A stretch of DNA of 64,000 bases from assembly GCA_022592445.1 (NCBI GenBank), contig JABYQR010000001.1:62001-126000 (forward strand), in the 5' to 3' direction. Shown piece by piece: positions 22,493 to 33,765 of the stretch. The stretch's first letter is position 1, and each line of letters opens with the position of its first letter. The notes under the pieces are model-generated. The model searched no databases and was not told the DNA's origin. It saw nothing but the letters and a program-made list of their open reading frames with translations. Both the position numbers and the translations under genes were made by a program. Source of the DNA: Cytidiella melzeri. Taxonomy: Eukaryota > Basidiomycota > Agaricomycetes > Polyporales > Irpicaceae.

Positions 22493-23921
22493 ATGTCCTC
22501 CTCAGAATACTACAACGCGCCCGCACCCAACGTGTCCTACTTCACTCCTGCTCAAGACCCGCCAGCAGGCTCTGCTGCCGTCCCACAACCAGAGGACAAA
22601 TCAATTCCCACCTTGTTTCAACCGTTCAGAATCCGTGGCACACAGTTCCAGAATCGTATCTGGGTATGTGCAGATTGTCCTGCCAATGCTTTGCACTTGC
22701 ACGAATGTTTGCTTTCAGCTCTCACCGCTCTGCCAATACTCTGCTAAGAATGGCGTACCCACACCATGGCACATGGCGCACCGTACGTCTCATGATCATG
22801 ACCGCGGTCTTTACAGCACTCCTGACCGAATTCTCAGTGGGTGGCATCTTCACCCGTGGTACCGGTCTCGCCATCGTCGAAGCCAGCGCAGTCTCACCAG
22901 AGGGGCGTATCACACCTGAAGACGCTGGTATCTGGAACGACGAACAAGTGGCTGCGTGGAAAGAGATCACCACCTTTGCCCACTCTCAGAACCAGAAGAT
23001 TGGCATTCAGATCGCGCACGCAGGACGGAAAGCGTCCACCGTCGCGCCCTGGCTGTCATTCCACGAGACTGCGACGGAGGAACTGGATGGGTGGCCCAAC
23101 GATGTCGTAGCTCCGAGCGCCATCGTCCATTCGCCTGGCTTCCCCACCCCCAAAGAGCTTACGAAGGAGGGCATTCAGAGAATCAAGCATGCGTTTGTTG
23201 AAGGGGCGAAGCGGGCGATCAACGCTGGGTTTGATGTCATTGAGATTCACGGTGCACACGGCTACCTGCTCAACTCGTTCAAAAGCCCTATCAGCAACCA
23301 CAGAACAGACGAGTATGGGGGCAGTTTCGAGAACAGAACCAGGCTGTCCCTTGAAATTGTTGACGGCATACGAGCCGCCATTCCTGCGGATACGCCTCTG
23401 TTTTACCGGTAGCCCTGTTCAGTTTTGCTTGACAATCCGAACGAGCTGACTGACGTCGATATAGTATTTCGGCAACTGACAGGCTTGAGGAAGTTTTTCC
23501 GAACGAACCTTCGTGGACACTCCAAGACACCATCAAGTTCGCCGAGATACTCGCAGAGCACGGCGTGGACCTTCTCGACGTTTCCTCTTCCGGCAATCAT
23601 CCACAGCAGAAACTTCCTTCAGCCGGCACCCCAGCTTACCACACCGACTTGTCCGCGCCCATCAAGGCAGCCCTGGGCGACAAGCTCGTTGTCGCCGTTG
23701 TCGGAGGCATCACCGACGGCAAAATGGCGCAGGATATTCTGGACAAGGACCAAGCAGACATCATCTTTGTCGGGAGGACGTTCCAGAAGAACCCTGGAAC
23801 GGTATGGAAGTTTGCCGAGGACCTTGGAGTGGTCATCACTGTTGCGCACCAGATTGGGTGGGCCTTTTTTGGGCGGGGGAATACTGTTGGCAGGCGCCCA
23901 CCTACGAAGGCGAAGGCGTAA
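22493..23921 (+). CDS. NADH:flavin oxidoreductase / Old Yellow Enzyme family (YqjM-like)
   Basis: FMN-dependent ene-reductase of the Old Yellow Enzyme family. After MSSSEYYNAPAPNVSYFTPA comes LFQPFRIRGTQFQNRIW. Splicing out about 22663-22720 gives LSPLCQYSAKNGVPTPWHMA, with the Cys of the YqjM (thermophilic-like) subclass that tunes the flavin. A second intron (about 22779-22833) joins HLGGIFTRGTGL. The active-site block is IEIHGAHGYLLNSFKSPISN with YGGSFENRTR. A third intron (about 23409-23463) restores FYRISATDRLEEV. The C-terminal FMN phosphate loop is VVGGITDGKMAQDIL with IIFVGRTFQKNPG. The length of about 415 residues is normal. The physiological substrate is unknown for most fungal members. 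Confidence 0.92.
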
Positions 23922-24992
23922 TAAAAGGATCAGAGGGCTTTATAGATTTATGGGCCGTAGAAGTAAACACGTAGAGTGACAGGGGAACGCACAAATGTAT
24001 TCATACTGTACTATATTACGGCTGTTTGCAGCATGGTGGGATGCCATGTTAGTCACGACAATATTTCTGCATGCCACCAAGTCGGAAGAGATTACTGCTT
24101 GGAGACCGCTTCATCAAGGCTATGGTGTATCTGCTTTATGCCGCGTCAGGTTTGATTTGAGTGCAGCGTGGTTCAACTCCTCCTGGGTGTATAGTCGCTC
24201 GAAGGACACGTATCCATCGGTATGTCAAAACCGCTAGCAGCGTAGAGCGATTGGTCAGCTTTTTGAGTCTGGAATGCTGTCAACGAGCTTTGGCAAACGT
24301 AGGCAAAGCTTCACAGTCGATTTGGCCATTGTACTCGTCTTGAGGTCAGCAGACTGCTTAAGCCTAGTGGTATATGCAAACTAGAGGCCGTGGCGCTAAC
24401 AGCTCGAGCAGCACTCTCCGTCCAAGCCTAGATACTAGCGGCCTATCGCAGTTGATACGCTTGGCGACAGCTTACAGCCAGTGCCAGAAAATTCTAGCCG
24501 TTTGATCAGCACATAACCGTGACAGACATAGGCATGTATCGGAATGCTCACCATGCAGTCCTGCTAAATATGTGGCTCCGCGAACCAGAGTTCGACAACG
24601 GGCAGAGGGCAGTCAACAATACACAGATATTGATCAGCTAGCTTCTCTCATGCACATGCGATGGATGTCAGGGAGGATCGACAGCGGTCAGCGAGTAAGA
24701 CGTCCCGGGCAGTGTTGAAGTCCACATTCCTCCCGGATGATGTCCATGGCGCCTGGGGGCAACAACAAAGCTTACGCCGACAGCATGAGACTCCCGTTCT
24801 GCGATACCACGCTTTGATTAGCAGTCTATGACATGTATAAAGCGAATTTCCATCGTCCACCATCCGTGCACGACAAATAGCTACAAGCCAATTAGTATAC
24901 CACAAGAGACACAACACGCACTTGAAACGCGCGGAAGAGCGACCCGAAAGAAGTCATCTTCAATATGAGACATGTGGACGAAGATATAGATA
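23922..24992. other. Convergent intergenic region, no gene seen
   Basis: 1071 bp between the stop codons of the flavin oxidoreductase and SPC105. Short frames on both strands have no motif, signal peptide or plausible splice pattern. It may contain 3'UTRs or a non-coding transcript, but nothing in the sequence demonstrates one. Confidence 0.5.
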
Positions 24993-27900
24993 TCATGCAA
25001 ACGCGAGCTGCTCAGTAGCTTCTATGCAAGCATCCAACAGGCAACCATGGCTTTCCGAAGACGTAGCCTGGCTGAGTCTGCTCTGGATCGCCGCTAGGAT
25101 TTGTTGACGACTGTAGGCGCGGTGTAAGTGTAATGCAACTCGAAGCAATGAGCAGAAACTTACTCAGCACGTCCATATGCCACTGTGGCGTCGCACTGCA
25201 ATAACCCAATAGATAATGGCCAGCGCGTATATGTATCCGGATCGAAGATGAACTTTATGTTCGCCTTCGACTTGACGGACGGAAACAGAACCTTGGCCGA
25301 GACTTCGAAGGTGGGAAGACTATTTTCGTTAGGATGTAGCTTGAGCTCTAATGGATACTGGACGGCTAAAAATGTCAGTTGCAAGCGTATCTCTGCACAT
25401 GACGTCCAGAAGTCAGACAACCGTTGAATGATCTTGTGGAGAGATGGGTGAGGACGAGAATTCTACAATCGGTATCAAAGGCAACTCGTACTGTTCGTAA
25501 GTCCGCTGTCTTGCGAGAGGCTGCGGCTATGTGCTGCGCACTTGTGAGCATCAGCCCGCTCAGTTCTGGAAATTCGTCTCTCTCTTCCCGTGAAGCTTTT
25601 GTACGCTGAACCCGCAGCCGGGAAACATCAGGCTGATGGGCAACACATGGAATGGACACGTGGATTCTAGATGCATAAACGAATTCTTTTAAATTCGCAT
25701 CTAATTTCGTGGCACGCCACAGGTGCAAGTCTTCAAGCGCCTCGAGTTCGTCTGTTATTCGACGTCGGGGATGAGATGATGGACAGGCGCAGAGTCAGTG
25801 CATCCAGACAAACCTTTCAAGCGGAATACCTCCGAGCTCGTGCTTTCCGTCTGTCGTTGGATAAGCTCTTGGCTATGAGAGATTGCACTTTCCAAATCTT
25901 CCTTCTGGATTTGAATCTCCGCCTCCCGTTCTTGCAATCTGTTCAGTTTTGCCTGTGCCTCCGATACGTTGGCTCGCTGCGCTTGAACCTCAAGACTGTT
26001 GGACAAGCATCTCGTCAGCAGAATGTTGACGAGAACGTCAAGACCTGATGACTGACTCTTGATCGGCGATCGACGCCTTGAGGTCACTCAGGAAGTTCTT
26101 GTCCGAATTCTCAATTTCAGCAATGTCGGCTTCCTCCTTGTCCAATTCTGCCACGATATGGGCGTACTCTTCGCGAAGAGAGGGTAGAATTCCTTGAGCC
26201 TGGCTGGTAATACTCTCCAGTGTCTTGGCGTCCTACATCATGCCTCAATGAGAAATCAATCCGGACGACGAATGAAATTTCACTCACACTCTCGAGTTCA
26301 GCAAATGCCGCCTCAGCTGACTCCTGTAGTTGAGCCACCCAGGTCGACTTCCAATCATACCATTGTGACTTTGCGCTGTCGATGTTGTTGGCTTTAATCA
26401 ACTTCAATTGATGCTACGGTAAAGGTGAGGATCCTATTGTATGTTTTCAAATGATAAAACACCCATACCAGTAAGTCTTGCTTCTCGAGCTCATCCGCCT
26501 CAGCGAACTCGCGGAACAGCGCAGGCGTCAGCTTCACAGCATCATCTTCAGCTTGCCGGCATATCTTCTTACTTTCTTCCACCCACGCAGTAAGTTGGCT
26601 CGCAAGGTCATGGTACAACTCTAGCTGGGGCACGTCCACTGCCATAGCGGTCATAAACTCAGCGAGCGGTATCTGCTCCGTCTCTTCTGAGTGGGAAGAG
26701 GTTAACGAGCGTCTGCGATTGCGCATTCCAAGGTGCCCAGCATGTATCATAGAGCGACGCGGCGCCGTTATTTCGTCCATGAACCGGATGTTGGTCATCT
26801 CGAAAAACTGTTCGATCGAGATTGTCGGCTGGTTGCAATAGGTCAGCTAGAGGTCCCAGTCTTGCTGCAAATGAGACATACCTCATCTTCCTCATCTCCC
26901 ACAGCGATCCCTTCTCGCCACTGGTCAGTCATATCCATGCCTACACCAATTTCATCCGAAGCTGGTTCTTCTGAATAAGGCGAGTGTCCCGAGACTTGCG
27001 TCGTCGTGGTATGCTCTGGCTCTGGTTCGACTGGAGCCCGATTGCTGGTGGGTGGTATGCGGGACTTATCTGTAGCTCCGGTTTGCTGCAGCGCAAGTAG
27101 GGGTCTGGCTACAGAAGATATACGCCTATTGGATCCATGAAGCGATGGTGCATTTGTTATCAACGATTGGGTAGGGGACGGGGCTCGCTCAACGCGACTC
27201 TCAGGTATCTCAGGTGATGGGGAAGTTGATTGTGCTGCAGCAGTCAATATGCTACCGACACGTGGAGTCATCTGACTGTCTGTTTGCTGTGGAGCCTCTG
27301 CGGGCGAATCTGCCTCAGCGCGATTCTCCATGTTCGTTGTAGGTGAACCAGACGAGACAGAAGGTGTCGAAACAGACTGTGAAAGGTTCGCCTCCGTTGC
27401 AATGGGATGTGTAGTCGCGCCGCCCAGGCTTTTCCTCTGTGCAAAATATCCGGACGGACGTCTCACAGCGCTAAGCCGTCGATTGTGAGGCGCGTCGTCA
27501 CTCCTTGCGGCGGTTTGGGGATTACTCCGCAAAGCTAGTCTCCCGACGGCCTGTTTCTTTGCGGGGCTGGGGGAGTCTCGGTCGCCCTCATCTCGCGGAG
27601 CAGGTCGCTTCATCGGGGACTTGGTAGCGCTGGAAGGTGCAAACGCAGCGGTGCCCCTGAATATAGGGAGTTTGGTTGGTGAAGCAGCTTTGGGGGCGGA
27701 AGCCGTCTTGACGGGGGATCCTCGCAGTCTTGGGACTGTGAAAGTGAATGGGGTAGGAACAGTGGCATTTATCGAGGGCTTCATGGGCGAACGAGGTGGC
27801 TGAGGCGAGAGTGGTGCATGCTTAGTGAGCGACGCACTCTGCGATATCGGTGCAAGAGTGAATATTGGGAGATTCTTGGTAGGTTGAAGGTAACTTTCTA

Positions 27901-29712
27901 CCTCCTTTGGTGGCTGGGATTGTCTCTGAGGCTGCAATCCAGGCTGTAATGAAGGTAACGTAGAAGATGACGCAAGAGACGCCGGTTTCTTGAATGTGAA
28001 AATCGGCTTCTTTGGAGGCGGCAGTGGTTGTCGTACTTCGTCGGCCTCGATTGGTTGCTCCACCGGCTGTTGGATGTCGGGGAAATTTACATTCGCGGCC
28101 TCCTCATTAACCAAAGAAGCTCCAGCTTTCTCAGGAATCACGTCTGCAGCTGTGTGCTGTTCCCGTTGACCATAGACATTAGTGAGATCCATCGTGGTGT
28201 TTTCAGTTACGCTGAGTCCTCCAAGGCTCCTACGAAGCTTCGTCAAGTTTACTGTCTGATTTCCATCAAGAGACATGTCTTCCTCGAAGCTGTCCTCATG
28301 GCTGCTGAACGTCTCATCATGCCCGCCATCCACGTCGACTTCGTCATCTTCGATTGGCGAGCTCAGATCATCCGGTAGAGGCGGAAGACCAAGAGACGGG
28401 CGGGCTTTGGCAAGACGGCTGAGTGCAACGGTTAAGTCCATACTATCATCATGACCAGCTTCGCTTTGGTTTGAACGCTCTATCGGATGACCACTTGAAG
28501 GGACGATAACATTAGCTTCTGGATCGTCAATCGCCTCCATTTCCGGAGGGACATACGGCTCTTCGGCGCCAGCGTGAGTCATTGCACGTAAATCAAGCCA
28601 CATCTGAGATGGAGGAGGCGGAGGCCGCACGACCGGTATCGTAAACTCCATTGGTTGTGTGGTATCATCTCCGGCGGAGGAAATAGTAGGGTCAGCAGAT
28701 CCGATGCTGAGGTCCAGCGCCGAATTGTCTGCTGCAGCGCTGATGTCTGGGGCTTGATGTAGCATTTGCGCTTGCGGAGGGGACGGGTCTGGTGCGTCTT
28801 CAAGGGATGGGTAGAGTGCTCGCGTAGGTTGCGAGTCGCCCGCCTGTGATATGGCAGCCTCAGGCCGTCTAGAGACCTGATTCTCGCTATGCAGTTGAGA
28901 CGACGTCAATATCGTCGTAACGCCGGGCTTTCTCTGCACTGGTAGGCTGATGTTCCCCGGAAGGAGTGTCGACGTGTGGTGAATACTGCCAGGAATACCT
29001 TCTGTCATATCCATATCATCTCCGTAAGATTCGTCGTCGAATTGTTCGTCTCTGAGGTTAGGGCCATTCAAGTTCAGGAAATCTTGAGGTATCGGAGCGG
29101 TGTCATCCATGTCCATATCCATAGACTCTTCGCCAAGTTCATTGAACCCCGTGGATGATCGTCGTCGAGATGGTATTCGCTCCACGCCTTTGCTATCATC
29201 GTCTTGGAAGTTGAGTTCTGCATGACTGTCGTCGTCCTCTGAGTCGATACTGTCTTCGCCCCCGATTCTCCGTTCATCGCCGCTAGTATTGGGATCTCGT
29301 TTCTCAAACAACCGAACATGAGCATGGCTTGCAAAGCTCACTCGCCGCCCAAGACTCTTTCGAGGCATAGAAGACTTGACAACTTCAGTGAGGTCCATAG
29401 TGATGGTGACATTGTTTGAGCCGATATCGTCGATGGAAGGTGAAGCTGAGGCAAACTCCTGGCTCGGTCGTGCATTGACTGAGCCCTTCAATATGCTCTT
29501 CCTAGGAGCCTTGACGTAGTCAATCACCGCAAGTCAATTAGCAAATTCTGTGGAAAACGCACTAGAGTACGAGCCCTTGCAGCCGGACTAAGCTTCTCTC
29601 CAGGAGCTATACTGTATGCTCTACGTCTCTGTTGTGTTGCTCGAGATGTTGAGGGACCATGACCAAGTACAGCAATCGACCTGCGTCGGTTCGGCGATAT
29701 TCGCTGCGGCAT
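24993..29712 (-). CDS. SPC105: Outer-kinetochore scaffold KNL1/Spc105 (Spc7)
   Basis: Kinetochore scaffold of the KMN network that recruits PP1 and Bub1/Bub3 and controls the spindle checkpoint. From the ATG at 29712 (MPQRISPNRRRSIAV) the protein carries both PP1-docking motifs: SILK in PRKSILKGSV and RVSF in GRRVSFASHAHVRLF. A long disordered region follows with MELT-type motifs (MDLTEVV, MDMTEGI, MDLTVAL, MDLTNVY, MDMTDQW). From about 26800 downward come the Spc7 domain (FFEMTNIRFMDEITAPRRS), a long coiled coil (NVSEAQAKLNRLQEREAEIQ) and an RWD-like end (YPLELKLHPNENSLPTFEVS). The apparent stop after VAYGRAE is intronic: splicing gives ADRQQILAAIQSRLSQ and CLLDACIEATEQLAFA, ending at 24993. 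It is about 1,450 residues long and head-to-head with a mitotic kinesin. Confidence 0.92.
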
Positions 29713-30114
29713 CTTCTGGAGCAAGAATAAGCTGTACGAGTAATGAGACGGGAAGTCCAGTTAGATATAGGTCAAAATACTCACTTTCACTCACTAGAGT
29801 CACAGCACTAAGCCTACAAGAATGAGCACAAAGAAACGCTTTTGAAAACCATGTGAGGACTTGGGATTTGGGAACAGAACGCGACTCGGCATGATGGTGT
29901 TGACGCGACTCGATCACATGACTAGACGCGTTGCTTAAGCGTGGCGCGTCCTAATCCGAGTTTATGTTTTGCCAATGCTGACTGCTTGTTCGAACTTCGC
30001 AACTCAAGCTAAACTTCATTGTGCTGCTACGCGGTTCTCGGTGAGTCTTGCTGGTACAGCTACAGCCCACATGAAGAGAGTGACGCTGTGTCTTCAAGCT
30101 GAATACCATCATAA
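29713..30114. promoter_or_regulatory. Bidirectional promoter SPC105 / kinesin-6 with MCB-like elements
   Basis: 402 bp between two divergent mitotic genes. A perfect MluI cell-cycle box ACGCGT lies at 29926-29931, with ACGCGA at 29903-29908 and GGCGCGTC near 29943-29950. In yeasts, MBF (Mbp1/Res-Swi6) binds ACGCGT to drive G1/S genes. That the same factor acts here is inference. Confidence 0.5.
29926..29931. promoter_or_regulatory. MCB element (ACGCGT)
   Basis: Perfect MluI cell-cycle box in the shared promoter of SPC105 and kinesin-6, about 190-215 bp from each start codon. A chance hit in 400 bp is possible but not likely together with the nearby ACGCGA. Confidence 0.45.
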
Positions 30115-33100
30115 ATGGCATCGAAACCGAAAACCGTGGCTCGCGCCTCAACGAGGACAAAGGCGTCAGCAGGCTCTACTACAACGCGAGCCACGAACAC
30201 CAGGTCAACACCTACCCCTCCCCTTACCGACTCCCTTGCAAAGAAGGGCTCTGTCAGGAAACCATTCGTAGATCGTAATGGCTCGCCTGAACGTAAAGGC
30301 CGCACCGGTGTCGATATGAGCACACCGCTTGGTAAAGGCACTTTCGCGAAAGCAGCAAACGCCACATATCTCCCCATCGATACGGAATTGGAACCAATAA
30401 GTGTATGTGGCTTATGGCTGTAGCCATCCATTTCGCGTCGCGCTGAATACAAGTGACAGGCATTTCTGCGCATTCGGCCTCAGCTGGGAGAAGAAGACTC
30501 GAGCCCATCACAGTCAAAACCGTATCTGGAACCTATTTCCTCCACCACAGTGCGCATGTCGGATCCTTCTCTGCTACAACCCATGTCCCGACTCTCTTCC
30601 CTTCCTCAATCATCTGTCTATACATTCTCCCATATCTTCCCACCAGAAACATCACAGTCCGACTTTTTTAAACAGACCACGCTACCTCTGGTGAAAGATG
30701 TCCTCGAAGGACAGAACGGGCTGATCTTTGCATACGGGGTCACGAACTCTGGGAAGACTTATACAGTGCAAGGGGGTAGCGAAGAGGGCAGCGCTGGGAT
30801 TTTGCCGAGAACTTTGGACGTCATGTTCAACAGCATTGACGGGCTACATGGCGACGGCAGGGTAAGCCATCTCAATCCACTAACCGATCGTACTGGCGGC
30901 TCACTGTCGTAGTTTCGCCCTGTACGTCTGCAAGGTGTGGAGGCTACTTTGTCGTCTTCATCCTCGTCGCAATCATCGCAATCCACCTTCGACGGCGATG
31001 CGACTAGAATAGCTCTTGCCGATGTTCTAATGGATCTACCAAATTCGGACCCTGACACGGACCCTACGGCTTTCAAGCTCGATCGCAACCATGAGTTTAC
31101 TATCTGGCTGAGTTATGCCGAGATATACAACGAAAAAGTCTACGACCTCTTTGCGTCGATCGATGACTCCGATGGAACCTCAGGTGGCCGCTCGCAGCTT
31201 TCTGGCATACCTCGCCCTACTTCGACATTCCTCAATCTTCCAGTACCTTCGTCGCAGTCTAAACCGCTTTTATTGACAAGAAAAGCCCTTCCAGTCAAGC
31301 CGTGCCCGCCGTCAGACACTGATGAAGATACCGCTTCTGGCGGGAAGTACGTAGCAGGATTACGACAGCTGAGGGTAACGAGCTCTGCCCAAGCAAAGGC
31401 ATTGCTTAGACTGGGACAGATGCACCGTCAGGTCTTTGGTACTCTAGCCAATAGTACAAGTAGCCGCAGTCATGCTATGGTCACCATCAAAGTGCTACGA
31501 GTCCACAAGGGCGAGAGGAATGTAAGTGTGGTCCTCTGCTTACAGCCTAACTCAAAGCTGACAGAGGTACAGAATCCTACTTCAATTCAAAGCTCGCGTC
31601 TTACACTTGTTGATCTTGCTGGCTCTGAGCGTACCAGGAACACCCAAACCACAGGAGAGCGTCTGAGGGAGGCCGGCAACATCAACAAGTCCCTGATGGT
31701 GCTTGGCCAGTGTATGGAGACAATGAGAACAAACCAGCGCGCGTTGGCTCGTAGCCTCAATGCTGTGGTCTCGGAAAATAGTCGATTTGACACCAGAGAC
31801 GTGAAGAAAGGTCTCGCCATCGTACCCTTCCGACATAGCAAGCTTACAGAGGTATTGATGGATTACTTCGTCGGTGAAGGCAGAACAGTAGGTGTCGACT
31901 ACATCTCCTCGGCGATGAGTAAACTGAAAACACTGGGTTAGGTCATGATTGTGAATGTTAACCCCTACGATACAGGGTACGATGAGAACTCGCATGTCAT
32001 GAAATTCTCCGCCATTGCACGCGAGGTTACCACCACTGCCCCTACTGCTGCTGCCCGGGCTATCACTAGCATTCCTCAGAGCAAAACTAGCCTCAACCCA
32101 TCAACGGCTAGTGAAGTGATTCCTCACCGACGCAAAGTTACGATCTCGATGTGCAGACCAGGTGATGCTACTAACGAAACCCACCTGGAGGTGTTAGAAG
32201 GTGTGTACATGGTATTGCCATGAATACTGAGCTGATTTATGTGCAGAGGACGAGGAATTAGGCGATGAGGATGAAGAAGATGAGGACGAACATATCAATC
32301 CACTGGTGGACGCACTTTTCGATGAAATTGAGACCCTCCGCATGCAGGTGCGTTCACCTGCTAGTTTTCATCGAGCTGCGCAAATGACCATTCTTCCAAG
32401 TTATTCCAAAGTGAAATGCGCTGTGTAGTTATCGAAGCTCAGACTCGTGAAGAAATCATGACCGAGATGGAAGAGCGCATGCGGAAGATGGAAGCAATGT
32501 ACACGCGTAGATTGATGCAGGAGGTACGTTGCATGATTGAAGAGACTTACCACCGCTCATCTACGAAAAACGAAACGTAGGTTGAGCAATATGAGATGAA
32601 AATGGACGCGAAGATAGAGATGCTACAACGCTCGGGGATGTTGACCAAAGGTACCCTTTCAGGAAAGACGCCCGAGCTCTCGGCAGAACCGGAGGAGTTA
32701 GAAGATATCTCGGAAGAGAACGAGGATGATGCCCAGTCTGATGCAAGTTCTCGGAACATCCATAAATATAACATACTTATACTATTTTTTTAGGAAGAAG
32801 AAGAAGACACCGACAACGACGACGGCAATCCGTATCGCTCTGACTCCCCGCTTGCTGGGAAACGTAGCAAATGCGGAGGCGACTCTTCTACGTTTAGGTA
32901 TAGCCCTGCACGGGATTCTGATCTTGAATCGGAAGATATGGCGACCCAAAGCATGTTTTCTGGCAAGATGTATGAGACTGATGACATCCCAACCCTGCCT
33001 ACGCCACCGAACAGCCAACCTAACGAAGAGGGAAAATATCCGGTTTCGAAAGCGAGGGCCAGAGCTCAAGCGAAGGGTGCAAAGAGCAGACAGAGTACAC

Positions 33101-33470
33101 GCTCCACCAGAAATAGCTCAATGTCACAAATAATACAGAAGGCTGAGGCAATGACTTTGGAAGAAGACGACGACGACGCGGCGGTCATCATTCCGAACAA
33201 ACAAAGTCGTCAGGGCGCGATCTCCCATGCCGGCCTAGGGGCCGAATACGTACCTCAGCAGGGGGAAACTGACACAAGAAAGAGGAAAAAGAGGTGAGCT
33301 CTTCACGTTTGAGTAGACCCTCGTGTACATCTACTCACATTCTTGGGATATACAGACAATTGAGCAAGAAGCCCGTCGTCACAGAGGAAGATATACAACA
33401 CACGATGGGTACGGGAAGCTCGAAGGAGTCCTCCAGACCACTGAGGCGCAGCACGCGAGGCAACCCATGA
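30115..33470 (+). CDS. Kinesin-6 family motor (KIF20/KIF23 type)
   Basis: Microtubule motor of the kinesin-6 group, which works on the anaphase spindle midzone and in cytokinesis. Residues 1-80 are a basic, Thr/Ser-rich extension. The motor begins AFLRIRPQLGEEDSS after the first intron (about 30401-30459). The nucleotide-binding P-loop reads AYGVTNSGKTYTVQG, where the N in place of the usual Q/M before SGKT is characteristic of kinesin-6. A large loop insertion (Ser-rich SSSSSSQSSQS and a region near 31170-31340) separates P-loop and switch regions, as in this family. Switch I is NSTSSRSHAMVTIKV and switch II VDLAGSERTRN. KLTEVLMDYFVGEGRTVMIV and NVNPYDTGYDENSHVMKFSA follow. A coiled-coil stalk and basic tail end at RRSTRGNP (33470). 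Confidence 0.9.
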
Positions 33471-33765
33471 ACGCATGAACGTCAATGTCAACGAGTCTTA
33501 CTCGGAGATCGGAATTGCTGAAGCTTCTTGTCGAGTAAGACGTACGTAGGAATGTGTTGTAAAATGCGGTATAATATGCGATCATTATACACATTTGCGA
33601 GGACGTTACAGATATGCAAAAAGGGATTTCTGGTCATAGTATACTACAAAAGTCCATGAATGAAGCAGAGTGACATTCGAAGACGATTAGGACCCCGTAG
33701 AGAAAATGCAGGTCACTTTAAAGTAGCGACAAGTTAAAGACGACAAAGAGAGGAGTGGTAACGAC

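Noticed and set aside
25160..25168. Stop codon directly after VAYGRAE in SPC105
   Set aside because: It lies inside a GTAAGT..TACAG intron; splicing continues into the conserved C-terminal helix CLLDACIEAT ending at 24993.
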